Below, one piece after another: positions 37,210-47,100 of a stretch of 64,000 nucleotides of DNA. The first letter of the stretch is position 1. Every line of letters starts with the position of its first letter. The notes under the pieces are model-generated. The model was not told the DNA's origin and did not search any database. It worked only from the letters and a program-made list of their open reading frames with translations. Both the position numbers and the translations under genes were made by a program. The stretch spans positions 3,472,001-3,536,000 of the forward strand of contig JACKBQ010000001.1 of the NCBI GenBank assembly GCA_020634455.1, in the 5' to 3' direction. The DNA comes from Ardenticatenaceae bacterium (GTDB lineage Bacteria; Chloroflexota; Anaerolineae; Promineifilales; Promineifilaceae).

Positions 37210-38316
37210 TTAGCGACCAAACCGCCGCATCACCTTCACTACTTCTTCCACAGGCAAACTGTAGCGCGTGTTGCCATCCCGCCCCACCACCGTGTGGGCC
37301 ATGAGCAGGCTGTTGTAAATCGCTTCTTCCACCGCTTCAATCACCGCCAGCGAGAGCAAGCTCATAATCTGTTGTTCGTAAACCACTGACTGCTGCACCA
37401 CCAACTTGTCTGGCCGATCCGGCACCCGGTTGGCCGTGCTGAACGCAATCACAAAGTCGCCACTGCCGCCGTGGCAGGTGCTGCCCGTCCGCGCCAGGCC
37501 AAACGCGGCGCGGTGGCACAATCGGCCCAGCTGCCGCACGTCCAACGGCGCATCCGTCGCCAAGATGATCATGATCGAGCCATCCTCCACTCGCTTGCTC
37601 GGCGGCGGCTGCAAATGCAGGCCAACGGGCACGCCCGCGATAGTCAGCTGCTCGGCACGGCCGAAATTGCTCTGCACCAGCGCCCCGATTGTGAAGCTGC
37701 CGACCCGCTCTGGCAGCACCCGGCTGGCCGTACCGATACCCCCCTTCCAGCCATAGCAGCTCGTGCCTGCCCCCGCGCCCACCACGCCTTCAGCGACTGG
37801 CCCGGTGGAAGCATCTGTCAGTGCCGCCCGCACCTCGGCCAGACCGATGGGACGGGCCTGCATGTCGCTCAAGAAGCCGTCACTCGTCTCGCCCACCACC
37901 GGGTTCACGCTGGCGTACCCCTGGCGGCCCGTGGCGGCAAAGCCCAGCCCAATGTGCGGATTTTGCTCGATGGCCAGGGTCATGAGCGCGTCGGCGACGC
38001 GGGGAACGTTCAGGGTGCTGGTGAGGGCAATTGGCGTTTCGAGGTTGCCCAATTCGCGCACCTGCTCAAAGCCCGCCACCTTGCCGAAGCCGTTGATGGT
38101 GTGAACCGAGGCAACCACCTTTTCCTCATACAAATTCCCCTGATGCGGCAAAATCAGCGTCACCCCCGTGCGGAAGGGGCCATTGCCGGACCACGCCCCG
38201 TCCCCTGCAATCAGCGTAAAATGCCCCACCGCCACGCCCGTCACGTCGGTGATGCCGTTGTGGGGGCCGGTGGGCAGTTGGCTCTGGTAGATGTTTAGAT
38301 CGCGTATTCTGGGCAT
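37210..38316 (-). CDS. P1-family (DmpA-like) aminopeptidase
   Basis: 368 aa, an Ntn-hydrolase that cuts itself into two chains. The family pattern is complete: HNGITDVTGVAVGH at the N-terminus, TSTLNVPRVADAL, GAGTSCYGWKGGIGTASR, TIGALVQSNFG, and the self-cleavage/nucleophile site DGS (Ser247) in VEDGSIMIILATDAPL, then RTGSTCHGGSGDFVIAFSTANR. DmpA of Ochrobactrum releases N-terminal L- and D-residues and beta-amino acids. GAGGAG precedes the ATG at 38316, which I prefer to an in-frame start 11 codons upstream lying in a repeat. Neighbours on the same strand are an Asp/Glu racemase, GDPD and three M42 peptidases. Confidence 0.95.
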   Translation of the reverse strand: MPRIRDLNIYQSQLPTGPHNGITDVTGVAVGHFTLIAGDGAWSGNGPFRTGVTLILPHQGNLYEEKVVASVHTINGFGKVAGFEQVRELGNLETPIALTSTLNVPRVADALMTLAIEQNPHIGLGFAATGRQGYASVNPVVGETSDGFLSDMQARPIGLAEVRAALTDASTGPVAEGVVGAGAGTSCYGWKGGIGTASRVLPERVGSFTIGALVQSNFGRAEQLTIAGVPVGLHLQPPPSKRVEDGSIMIILATDAPLDVRQLGRLCHRAAFGLARTGSTCHGGSGDFVIAFSTANRVPDRPDKLVVQQSVVYEQQIMSLLSLAVIEAVEEAIYNSLLMAHTVVGRDGNTRYSLPVEEVVKVMRRFGR

Positions 38317-38330
38317 GGGATTCTCCTCAA

Positions 38331-38386
38331 AACCTCCCGGAGGTTTCATTCATGATGATCGTCTCGCCTGAAACCTCCGGGAGGTT
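38331..38386. repeat. Paired palindromes AACCTCCCGGAGGTT / AACCTCCGGGAGGTT
   Basis: Near-perfect 15-bp palindromes at 38331-38345 and 38372-38386, mutually complementary, about 26 bases apart. The right copy reaches the start of the racemase stop region. A second pair with the order of cores reversed lies at 59113-59168. Confidence 0.9.
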
Positions 38387-38387
38387 G

Positions 38388-39152
38388 CTATATGAGCGGC
38401 TTGAGCTTTGCTGGATTTGCTTCGCGGATGAGGGCGCGGGCGAGGATGCGCGTGGGATCAATGAGGGGCAGTCCAGCGGCGGTGGGTGCGGTGAAAGCCA
38501 GCGGCAGTTCGGTGCAGCCGAGGATGATCGCTTCGGCTCCGGCCGTTTTGAGGGCGGCGATGCCTTCGTTGAGATTTTCTTGCGCTTGCGGGGTGGCGAG
38601 GCCGCACGCTTTGATGCCGTAGATTGGATCGTAGATAGCGGGGTGGATTTTTTCGGTTTGGAGAGGAAAGGGGGGGAGAACGGCCGTAAATCCCAAAGCT
38701 CCCAACACCTCCACATACACCCCCGCCCGGTACGTCCCCGTGGTAGACAACACCCCAAATTTCTTAACTTCGGGCAGATTCTCACGCAAAAAACGGCCGA
38801 CTTCTTCAATCATGTGCAGCAGATGTACGTCGCAGTTGGCTGCCGCCAGCGCGGCGCGAATCTGGTTGAAGATGCGCGGCGCGTGAGCCGTGTTGCAGGG
38901 GATGCCGACAACGTCCGCCCCCATTTGGGCCAACTGCTGCACCTGCGCTGCCAGCGCCCCCGCTGGATTCTCAGCCACCTGCCCCAGCAAATATTCCGTG
39001 CGATCCACAATTTTGGCGGGTTGAGACCAGTTGAGGGCGGTGAGGTGGTCTTGGTCTTGATTGGCGATTGTTTCCGCCGCAATTTTGCCCAGCAAATCAA
39101 TCCCGGCAAACGGCCCCACGCCGCCCACCACGCCAATCCACTTTTCGGCCAT
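38388..39152 (-). CDS. Aspartate/glutamate racemase family protein
   Basis: 254 aa, PLP-independent racemase fold with two similar halves. The two catalytic cysteines are seen in VGIPCNTAHAPR (first half) and ILGCTELPLAF (second half); the start WIGVVGGVGPFAG matches the family opening. It interconverts L- and D-aspartate or glutamate. Its ATG at 39152 follows directly the stop of the GDPD gene (39153), so the two are translationally linked. Close to P1 and M42 peptidases, it could provide or consume D-amino acids from wall or peptide turnover; that role is inferred from context. Confidence 0.93.
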   Translation of the reverse strand: MAEKWIGVVGGVGPFAGIDLLGKIAAETIANQDQDHLTALNWSQPAKIVDRTEYLLGQVAENPAGALAAQVQQLAQMGADVVGIPCNTAHAPRIFNQIRAALAAANCDVHLLHMIEEVGRFLRENLPEVKKFGVLSTTGTYRAGVYVEVLGALGFTAVLPPFPLQTEKIHPAIYDPIYGIKACGLATPQAQENLNEGIAALKTAGAEAIILGCTELPLAFTAPTAAGLPLIDPTRILARALIREANPAKLKPLI

Positions 39153-39965
39153 CTACACCGTCCGCCGCAGCAGGCGCAGTGCCTGGTTGGGAAAGTCGGT
39201 GATGAGGCCATCCACGCCCATGTCGAGGAGGCGCTGCATGTCGGCTGGATCGTTTACCGTCCAGACGTGTACGGCCATGTTGTTGCGATGGGCAGCCTCT
39301 ACAGTGCGCCGCGTCACCAGCCGCAAGCCGCTGTCCGGGTCTACTTCTGGTATTTGCAGAATGTGGCCATCCCCCCAGTAAAATCGATCTAGCCGCAGTT
39401 TGCTGAGGGCATAGCAGCGCACCGTCTCCGCGTGGGAAGCGGTGCGGGCTACCTCTGGGCAGGCGCGGCGAAAATCGGCGACGGTTTTGTTGCTAAACGA
39501 GCCGACGCAGAGCCGATGGGCCACGTTGTGCTGGCGAATCAAATTAGCAAAGGGCTGCACCATGCTGGGGGATTCTTGCTTAATGTCTATGTTGATCCAC
39601 AGTTCGGGGAAGGTTTCAAACACCTGCGCCAGGGTTGGGATGGTACTGCCCATGCCGCGATAGGGGAAGGTTTTGCCGCCGTCGGTGGTGAAGCGATAGC
39701 CGGCGTCCAGTTGTTGCAGTTCGGGGAGGGTGTGGTCTTGGATACGGCCGTTTCCGTCCGTCGTCCGGTCCACCGTGTCATCATGGCAAACCACGATCAC
39801 GCCATCTTTGGTTTGGTGAATGTCAATCTCAAGACCGTCAATCGGCAGCTCTCTCGCCTTGCGGAAAGCGACCATCGTGTTTTCTGGCAGCAACCCGCGC
39901 CAGCCGCGATGTGCCAGCACCACCGGGCCGCCCTGAGAAGCAAATGGTTGATTGGGTAAACGCAT
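39153..39965 (-). CDS. Glycerophosphodiester phosphodiesterase
   Basis: 270 aa, TIM barrel of the GDPD family. Catalytic histidines and metal ligands: VLAHRGWRGLLPENTMVAF, GLEIDIHQTKDGVIVVCHDDTVDRTTDG. It splits glycerophosphodiesters into glycerol-3-phosphate and an alcohol. No signal peptide, so cytosolic. GAGG lies eight bases before the ATG at 39965. Operon with the racemase (adjacent, no gap). Upstream, 39979-40066 is a repeat also present at 53947. Confidence 0.95.
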   Translation of the reverse strand: MRLPNQPFASQGGPVVLAHRGWRGLLPENTMVAFRKARELPIDGLEIDIHQTKDGVIVVCHDDTVDRTTDGNGRIQDHTLPELQQLDAGYRFTTDGGKTFPYRGMGSTIPTLAQVFETFPELWINIDIKQESPSMVQPFANLIRQHNVAHRLCVGSFSNKTVADFRRACPEVARTASHAETVRCYALSKLRLDRFYWGDGHILQIPEVDPDSGLRLVTRRTVEAAHRNNMAVHVWTVNDPADMQRLLDMGVDGLITDFPNQALRLLRRTV

Positions 39966-39978
39966 GATTTGCCTCAAT

Positions 39979-40066
39979 GGCCGTCCGCAAATAAGTTATT
40001 GGAATTGTGCGGACGGCTTGGCGTAAGCGGCCTTCCCAAAAGAGAAGTTATTGTTGGCCGCTTACT
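39979..40066. repeat. Two-hairpin dispersed repeat, copy 1 (GGCTTGGCGTAAGCGG)
   Basis: CCGTCCGCAA pairs with TTGTGCGGACGG and TAAGCGGCC with GGCCGCTTA. A divergent second copy lies at 53947-54032 with the shared middle GGCTTGGCGTA[A/C]GCGGC and TGGTTGGCCGCTT-like end. Confidence 0.75.
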
Positions 40067-40078
40067 CAGGTGCGGCGA

Positions 40079-41074
40079 TTACCCCAGCTCAATTGGCTTC
40101 GAGAGGATTTCAACCAGGAGCTTAATTGAGTTTTCCACATCATCAGCGTGAACGGTTTCACTTTGGGAGTGGACGTAGCGGCAGGGAATGGAGATGCAGC
40201 CCGCCGCTGCGCCGCCGTTGGCGATTTGGATGGATCGGGCGTCGGTGGAGCCGCCCGTGAGTACCTCTAGCTGGTACGGAATTTCGGCTTCCTCGGCCCG
40301 TTTTTTCATCAGGCGCACCAGGCCCGTGTGGGCGATCATGCCGCTATCTTTTACTTTGATGGCCGTGCCTTTGCCCAAATCTACCGCGATGGGGGTGGGT
40401 TCGGGCGTGTCGCCAGCCAGGGTTACGTCCAGAGCAATACCTACGTCTGGGTTTAGCCTGTTGGCGGCGGCTTGTGCCCCGCGTGTGCCTACTTCTTCCT
40501 GCACGCTAAAGACAAAGTAGACGTCGTGGGGTGTGCTTTGCAGCCGCTTCATCGCCTCGATGGCAATGACGCAGCCGATGCGGTCGTCCATGCTTTTGGC
40601 GCTGAGACGTTTGCCCTGGGCCAGAAACGGCCGTACAAATCCCACGGCATCGCCTACCTTCACCGGACAATCTGCCTTGCTGCTGGCCCCTACGTCAATG
40701 TAATGTTTGTCGAGCCCGTGAACCTTGCTGCGATCGGTAATGCGGTCGGAGTAGATGATGCCGATACGGCCGTCGGCAAACTGTACCCGGCTGCCCAACA
40801 GCGTGTGCGGATAAATACCGCCGATGTTGGTGAAGCGGCAAAAGCCATCGTCGGTGATGTGCGAAATCATCAGGCCGATTTCATCCATGTGTGCGGCGAT
40901 CATCACTTTGAGGCCGTCGCCACTGCCTTTTTTGTGCGCAATCAGGTTACCCATCGCGTCTACCGAAATGTCATCGGCATACTTTTCAATTTCGGGCCGA
41001 ATCAACTCCCGCATGTGGTCTTCAAAGCCCGATGGGCCGTACGCTTCTACCAGTTTTTTGATTAAATCGTTCAT
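40079..41074 (-). CDS. M42-family metallo-aminopeptidase (first of three)
   Basis: 331 aa. Dinuclear metal site of the M42/TET family: His62 in IAAHMDEIG, Asp in SMDDRIG, catalytic Glu and metal Glu in SVQEEVGTRGA, Asp in ALDVTLAGD, and His in CRYVHSQSETVHADD. Family members form 12-subunit tetrahedral cages that trim short peptides in the cytosol. GAGGA lies just before the ATG. Three paralogues run head to tail in this window with small spacers holding repeats; the copies differ enough to suggest different side-chain preference (for example acidic, hydrophobic). Confidence 0.95.
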   Translation of the reverse strand: MNDLIKKLVEAYGPSGFEDHMRELIRPEIEKYADDISVDAMGNLIAHKKGSGDGLKVMIAAHMDEIGLMISHITDDGFCRFTNIGGIYPHTLLGSRVQFADGRIGIIYSDRITDRSKVHGLDKHYIDVGASSKADCPVKVGDAVGFVRPFLAQGKRLSAKSMDDRIGCVIAIEAMKRLQSTPHDVYFVFSVQEEVGTRGAQAAANRLNPDVGIALDVTLAGDTPEPTPIAVDLGKGTAIKVKDSGMIAHTGLVRLMKKRAEEAEIPYQLEVLTGGSTDARSIQIANGGAAAGCISIPCRYVHSQSETVHADDVENSIKLLVEILSKPIELG

Positions 41075-41109
41075 AAATTCCTCGAAAATTTGGAATGAGA
41101 GCTTGAACG

Positions 41110-41173
41110 GTAATTTTGGTAATTGAGTAAGTAGTAATTGGGTAATTACTCAATTACTACTTACTAATTACTA
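41110..41173. repeat. AT-rich inverted repeat GTAATTG type
   Basis: GGTAATTGAGTAAGTAGTAATT faces AATTACTCAATTACTACTTAC. Related to the element at 1629-1684. Lies between two M42 genes and covers the last bases of the upstream one. Confidence 0.7.
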
Positions 41174-42208
41174 ATTCCGCTTCACAATATCTTCTGTTAA
41201 ATTCATCAATGTCGCTTTGGCCAGGCTGACCACATTCGCATAATCATCCAAATTGATCATCATGGCGGGGGTGTGGGCGTATCGGCCTGGGGTGGCGATG
41301 GTTGCCGCAGGGATGGCCCCACGTACGCGCTGGATAACGGCCGTATTTGTTCCCCCGCCGCCCGGACGACGAATCTGGAAGGGGATGTTGTTGTCGGCGG
41401 CCGTTTGGGTGATCAGGCTGACCAGGCGCGGGTCTTGTACGGTGCCGCTGTCCATCACGTAGATGGACGGCCCCTGGCCTAGCGCCACGTTGGGGCTAAT
41501 GTCGTCCTTGTTGGGCAAGTCGAAAGCGGGGGTACATTCCAAAATAAGAGCCACATCGGGCTGAACGCCGTAAGCGGCGGTGGTGGCCCCGCGCAAGCCT
41601 ACCTCTTCCTGCACGGTGAAGGTCGCGATGAGATCGAAGGGATACGGCCGTTCCCGCAAAAGCTCTATGAGTGCGGCACAGCCTGCCCGGTTGTCAAACG
41701 CTTTGCCGATGGCTGTTTGACCCAGTTCCTCGTACTCTGTTACAAATGCCGCCCTGTCGCCAATGTTGATTTTGCCGCTGGCCGCATCTTTGTTTTTGGC
41801 TCCGATGTCAATGCGCATCTCATCCCGGCTCATGATTGTGTTGCGCTGGCTGGCGTTGAGCAAATGGATGGGGCGTGCCCCAATGACGCCACTGATCTTT
41901 TTGGGGCCAACTTGTACCACCTTGCCCAGCAAAGCGCGGTCATCAAAACCGCCTATGCAGCTAAATTTCAAGGTGCCGTTGCTGTCGTAATCAGTGACTA
42001 TCAGCCCCACTTCGTCCATGTGGGCGTCTACCATGACGCGCAAATTGCGCTCACCGGTCCCTTTTTTCAGGGCAATCAGGCTGCCCATCGCGTCTACGTG
42101 CCATTCGTCCACGTGGTCGGCAATGAGGTCGCGAATGAGCAGCCGCACCTCTTTCTCCTCGCCAGACACGCCGACGGCTTCGGTTAGGTTTTTGAGTAGT
42201 TCGTTCAT
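41171..42208 (-). CDS. M42-family metallo-aminopeptidase (second of three)
   Basis: 345 aa. Metal and catalytic motifs: VDAHMDEVG (His), KAFDNRAGC (Asp), TVQEEVGLRGA (Glu-Glu), LILECTPAFD, where a glutamate takes the place of the usual aspartate ligand, and RYAHTPAMM (His). The Glu for Asp change may alter metal affinity or specificity without loss of activity. Same strand as its two paralogues, 96 bp from one and 55 bp from the other. No good ribosome-binding site is seen before the ATG. Confidence 0.95.
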   Translation of the reverse strand: MNELLKNLTEAVGVSGEEKEVRLLIRDLIADHVDEWHVDAMGSLIALKKGTGERNLRVMVDAHMDEVGLIVTDYDSNGTLKFSCIGGFDDRALLGKVVQVGPKKISGVIGARPIHLLNASQRNTIMSRDEMRIDIGAKNKDAASGKINIGDRAAFVTEYEELGQTAIGKAFDNRAGCAALIELLRERPYPFDLIATFTVQEEVGLRGATTAAYGVQPDVALILECTPAFDLPNKDDISPNVALGQGPSIYVMDSGTVQDPRLVSLITQTAADNNIPFQIRRPGGGGTNTAVIQRVRGAIPAATIATPGRYAHTPAMMINLDDYANVVSLAKATLMNLTEDIVKRN

Positions 42209-42210
42209 AT

Positions 42211-42271
42211 CGGTTATCCGTGGTCGGTATTCGGTAATCGGTCATCCGATTACCGTTCACCGATTACTGTT
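42211..42271. repeat. GGTAATCGGT-type inverted repeat
   Basis: CGGTATTCGGTAATCGG faces CCGATTACCGTTCACCG between two M42 genes. Same family as 21190, 22543 and 59660. It overlaps the final codons of the third M42 gene. Confidence 0.7.
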
Positions 42272-43355
42272 TACTGTCTTCCTCCATCATCCCCGCAGCT
42301 AAATCTTCCAAAAATTTGTCGTCTAGTTGGGCAATGAACTCACCCATTAAACGGCCGCATCGCTCTACGTCCTTTAAATCAATGGATTCAACCATCGTGT
42401 GCATATAGCGCAGGGGGATGGAGATGAGGCCGGTGGGGATGCCGCTGCGGGCAATCTGTACGCCGAAAGCATCGGTGCCGCTGGCCCGGCTGTGAGTGCC
42501 AGTGCTGACGGACATTTCCAGGGATTCTGCCGTTTTCTTGAGCGCCTTGTACATGCCCGTGTGGACGTTGGGGCCTAAATCGAGTTGGGGGCCGCTGCCC
42601 AGTTCAACCGTGCCGGTGTCGCTGGCACCGGGGCCTTTGCCAAAGGTTACGTCAATGGCGATGGCCAAATCTGGTTCCTGCGAATGGGCGCTGGTGAACG
42701 CACCGAGCAAGCGGGTTTCTTCTTGCACGGTGGCCACAGCGATAACGTCCCAACTGTGGCTGCGCTGGCTTAAATATTCCAGACAGCCCGTGACGGCAGC
42801 GACGGAGGCCCGGTTATCGAGCGCTTTGCCAGTGATACGGCCGTTCATCAGTTTGCGTAACGGTTGGCGAAAGCTCACAAAATCCCCTACGGAAATCCCC
42901 GCTTCTACTTCGGACAGGGGCAGCCCCACGTCTACAAACAGCTCTTCAAAGCCAAAAGGTTTGTCTCGTTTCTCTTCGGGGAGCATTGCGCCGGGTAAAC
43001 TACCCAGCACGCCGGGGAAATTCTTGTTTTGGCCGTGCACCACCACCAACTGCCCATACAAATGGCGAATATCCACCCCGCCGACGTTGGTGACGCGCAG
43101 GAAGCCATTGCCGTTGTGCCCCACAATTTGGTGCACCATCAGGGCAATCTCGTCCATATGCGCCGCCAGCAGGATTTTTTGGCGGGGCGTTTTGCCGCTG
43201 CCTTCTTTGACAGCCATCAAATTGCCCACATGGTCGCTAATAAAATGATTGGCGTATGGTTCCCACCACTCGCGCACCACATTGGCAATTGCGTTTTCGT
43301 TGCCAGAGGGGCCGGGGGTTTCGGTTAAGGTTTGTAATAGTTTGAATGTATCCAT
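42264..43355 (-). CDS. M42-family metallo-aminopeptidase (third of three)
   Basis: 363 aa from the ATG at 43355; an earlier in-frame start seven codons upstream adds residues not typical of the family. Motifs: LAAHMDEIALMV (His), KALDNRASV (Asp), TVQEETRLLGA (Glu-Glu), AIDVTFGKGPGASDTG (Asp) and RYMHTMVESIDLKD (His). The loop GKGPGASDTGTVELGSGPQLDLG is the extended variant seen in some M42 proteins. Together the three genes could form homo- or hetero-oligomeric TET particles. Confidence 0.95.
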   Translation of the reverse strand: MDTFKLLQTLTETPGPSGNENAIANVVREWWEPYANHFISDHVGNLMAVKEGSGKTPRQKILLAAHMDEIALMVHQIVGHNGNGFLRVTNVGGVDIRHLYGQLVVVHGQNKNFPGVLGSLPGAMLPEEKRDKPFGFEELFVDVGLPLSEVEAGISVGDFVSFRQPLRKLMNGRITGKALDNRASVAAVTGCLEYLSQRSHSWDVIAVATVQEETRLLGAFTSAHSQEPDLAIAIDVTFGKGPGASDTGTVELGSGPQLDLGPNVHTGMYKALKKTAESLEMSVSTGTHSRASGTDAFGVQIARSGIPTGLISIPLRYMHTMVESIDLKDVERCGRLMGEFIAQLDDKFLEDLAAGMMEEDSKQ

Positions 43356-43385
43356 TAAAGCTCTCTTTTGGCGCAATGGTTGCGA

Positions 43386-43946
43386 TCAAGGGGTTGCAGT
43401 TGCTGTCGGTTCCACGGTTGCGGTATTGGTGGCTGTCGCTGCTGGTGCTGGTGTATCTGATGCCGTTACCGTGGCTGTTTCGGTGGCGACCGCCGTGGCG
43501 GTGTGGGTGGCTGTGGCTGCACTGGTGGCAGTGGCTGTGGCGGTGCTGGTAGCTGTAGCCGCGTTGGTTGCGGTGGCTGTCGCTGTTGCGGTGGCTGTGC
43601 CAGTGGCCGTGCTAGTTGCGGTAGGAGTGCTGGTAGATGTGGCCGTGCTGGTAAAGGTTGGCAGCGCCGTTGGCGTTTGGAATTGGCCTGGCGTGGGCGG
43701 CAGAGTGGATGTAGGTAAGCCCTGGGTGCTGGTGGGAACGGCCGTTAAAGTGCCTGGTGGTAGCGCTTCAGTAGGAACGGCCGTGTTGCTGGGCGTTGGC
43801 GAAATCACTACCGGCAGCGTCGGCGGTAGTTCAGAAACTGGCGCATCTGGCGCAATAACCAGTAAAATCACCCCGGCAATATAACACGGGATGGTTAACG
43901 CAATTAAACCAATCAAAATGAGGTATGTGCGACGGCGAGAATTCAT
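43386..43946 (-). CDS. Membrane-anchored Ala/Thr/Pro-rich low-complexity protein
   Basis: 186 aa from the ATG at 43946. A short basic N-terminus (NSRRR) and one membrane segment (TYLILIGLIALTIPCYIAGVILLVIA), then about 145 residues of Pro/Thr then Ala/Thr repeats (TATATATATNAATATSTATATA). It has no folded domain that I can see. Likely a cell-surface spacer or O-glycosylated stalk. The coding repeats are prone to slippage. It lies just upstream of the M42 genes on the same strand and divergent from the large sensor kinase. Confidence 0.75.
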   Translation of the reverse strand: MNSRRRTYLILIGLIALTIPCYIAGVILLVIAPDAPVSELPPTLPVVISPTPSNTAVPTEALPPGTLTAVPTSTQGLPTSTLPPTPGQFQTPTALPTFTSTATSTSTPTATSTATGTATATATATATNAATATSTATATATSAATATHTATAVATETATVTASDTPAPAATATNTATVEPTATATP

Positions 43947-44032
43947 TGTCGGGATGATAGTTGACAACCGGACAAATGACAAACAAAATTGCCACCTATG
44001 ACTATTGGTTAATTATCTACCATGCCTGCTGA

Positions 44033-44061
44033 TTGCTAGGGCATTGACCGCATGATATAAT
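44033..44061 (+). promoter_or_regulatory. Sigma-70 type promoter with extended -10, before the sensor kinase
   Basis: TTGCTA (44033-44038), 17-base spacer, TGATATAAT with TATAAT at 44056-44061. The kinase ATG is at 44172, giving a leader of about 100 bases. Confidence 0.6.
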
Positions 44062-44171
44062 CGCTATGCTGTATCGTTATGGTAAAGTAAACGAGCTTGT
44101 GATGTTAGTGAAGTGGAGTGTTCTGTTAGTTTGTATGAAGCCTTTGTCTTCTGCGTGAAGAGAACAAACGT

Positions 44172-47100
44172 ATGCCAGTAACTCTGTGGGGTGTAAGTAG
44201 GGAAGTTTCGCTTAACCTGCCGAACCGTGCGGTGGGCTACCTGCTTTTGCTGTTTTTGGCCGCCCTGTTTGCCTATTTGATCATCCATTTTCGCCCCAGC
44301 TTACAACGATTCACCCGCAGGCAATGGGCCTGGGTGACGGCTTTGGCTGTTGCAGGACTGTTTTTCAGCCAATTTTTGCCCCTGAAACTTGGTTTTGTTT
44401 CCCCACCCATTGTCACTTTGCCGGCAAGCGCTGCCATGCTGCTGGCGCTGATCCCGCTGCTGCTGGCCGGTGTGTTAGTTGGCCCATCTGGGGCGTTGTT
44501 GGTGGGGGCAGCCACCGGGCTAGGGGTGGCGCTGGGTCAAACGCATCAGTTGTTTGCGGTTTTTAGCTGGGCGTTTACGGCCGTTTGCCTCTCTTTCCTC
44601 TTGCAACAACATTATTCTGGGCGAATTTACCATTGGCTGCGGCAACCGTGGGTAGCTGGGCTGCTGGGTGGCTTGCTGCTCACCGTTTGGAGCGGTATTG
44701 GCACCTTTGTTTCTGTCCCTGTTTCTGGATTGTCGGCGCTAGACCAGGCGCTGGTGGTGGCAGCAGCCAACTTCTGGCCGCGTTTGCTGGAAGGGTTAGT
44801 GGCTGGCGGCGTGGTTATGTTCATTTTGCGCAACGTGCCCGATTTACGGCCGTCTCAACCCCTCATTCCCCCGCCAACCCGCCGCAGTTTGCAAAAGCGG
44901 CTCCAGCTCAACTATTTCACCTTTGCCGCCCTGCTCATTTTGCTTTCAATCACCGTTGTTTACAATTTAGCCATCTCCGTTTCCACCCGACTAGTGGTCA
45001 AGCAGATGGCGTACAACACCAGCGTGGTGGCGGCTGAAATTCCCGAATTTGTGAACCAGTTGGATACCCAATTGACGCTGTTTGAGGCCGACCAGCAGGC
45101 GCTACTGAGTGCGGATACGGCCGTTGCCCGTGCCGCCTTGGTCGAACTTTCTGCTCGTAACCCCAGTTACCAAAAGTTGTTGCTGGTGGATGCATCGGGG
45201 GAGGTAACGGCCGTTTTTCCCACAGACAGCCCATCCACCACCCTTTCTGACGACGAAAAGACCGCTGTGGCCCAGGCCTTTGCCCCCAACCCCAAAAATG
45301 TAGCCCTGGCTAACATGCCCACCGATGAGCAGGTGCTTAGTCTGGTTGTGCCAATTTCCGCAGCAGATGGCCAAACGAACGCGGTGCTAATCGGGCGATT
45401 AGCCAACTTTAGCCTGGAAGATTTGCTGGTGGGGCTGCAAGGCACCGTTGGCGGTGGCACTGGCTTTTTGGTGAATGAACAGGCCCAAATCATCGCCCAT
45501 CCGCAAGGCAGTTACCTGCGCGCCAGCTGGCCCGGCGACGCCGACGAACTGCGGCGGCTCTGGTTCACGGGCATGGCAGATGGGCAAGCGTACCGGGGCT
45601 GGCTGCAAGGCAGCGACACGCGCGAACTGGTGTATACCCAAACTGTGGCCGAACCGGGCTGGACCGTGGTAACGGCCGTTCCCTACGAAATCGTTCTTGG
45701 GCAGGCCTTGCAGATGGGCTGGCCCCTACTGCTGGTCTTGCTGCTGGGCACAGCGTTGTTCTACACCAACGTCGCCCTGCTGGGGCGGGACATCACCCAA
45801 CCGATCAACAAAATCGTGGCTGCCAGCAAAACAATGGCCGCAGGCGGCAGTTGGAACGCCACCGAGCTAGAGCAGCGCGAAGATGAAATTGGCGAACTGA
45901 ACCAGGCATTTATCCAGATGCAGCGCGCTACCCGCAAACAACTCAACGACCTATCGCTGCTGCTGGGCACCAGCCATGATGTTTCTACCAGCATAGATTT
46001 GAACCAGGGCATCCCCGCCATTTTGCGCGGGGCGCTGCGCGGCACAGGCGCTGCCGGAGCGCGTGCCGTGGTGCTCAACCCCAGCGGCGGCAATCCACTC
46101 TCCTTTGGCGAAGGGCCAGCCGCCGAGGCGATGAAGTCGCTGGACCGACCGATTATGACGCGCCTGCGCCACATGCAGGAGCTGATGCTGGCCACGCCCA
46201 ATCAAATCCGCGCCGCGCTGGGGCTGGACAAAGATGCGGAGCCGCCCGTGCCCGCGCTGGTGGCCATTCCCTTGTATTCGCACGATCGGTTCCAGGGCAT
46301 CCTCTGGTTGGGCTACCGGCAGGCGCACAGCTACGATATTTCTGAGCGCAATTTGCTGGTGACCTTGGCCACGCAAACGGCCGTACTCGTCGAAAACGCC
46401 CGCCTTTTTGCCACCGCCGAAGGGGGCCGCCGCCGACTGGCTGCTGTCCTCGCCAGCACCACCGACGCTGTGATCGTCACCGACCAAACTGAGCGTATTT
46501 TGCTCATCAACCGGGCCACTGAGCGCATTTTTGACCTGAATGCCAGCAAAGTCACTGGCCGTCCCGTCGCCAAAGTTATCGAGCCGGTACCCCTGGTGAA
46601 GGCGCTTACCGGGGATGATGAGCACACCCGCAACCTGGAAGTGCCCATGCCCGACGGCAAGACGTACTACGCCAGCGCCTCCACCATCATCAGCAACGAA
46701 GGGCAGATTTTTGGCCGCGTTGCCGTCCTGCGCGACATTACCCATCTGAAAGAAATTGACGAGATGAAGTCCGACTTTGTGGCCACCGTCTCGCACGATT
46801 TGCGCAGCCCGCTCACCTACATGCGTGGCTACGCCACCATGGTGCCCATGGTGGATGAGCTTTCCCCCAAGCAGCACGAATATTTGGACAAAATTTTGGC
46901 GGGCATTGATCAAATGTCCCAACTGGTGGACGATTTGCTCGATCTGGGTCGCATCGAAGCCGGGGTGGATTTAGCTAAAGAGCGCATCGAGGTGAAGCCG
47001 CTGTTGGAAGAGATTGCTACGGAATATTGGCAGCACGCGCATCTGGCAGGCATTAAGCTGCATGTGGATGTGCCGGAAGACATTCCGGCGATCACCGGGG

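Noticed and set aside
43400..43650. Possible CRISPR or satellite array in the GTGGCTGTGGC-rich tract
   Set aside because: Short degenerate repeats in a coding frame for Ala/Thr; no spacer structure.
45951..46922. 323-codon minus-strand frame in the sensor kinase
   Set aside because: Overlaps GAF, PAS and HisKA domains of the kinase and has no protein-like features.
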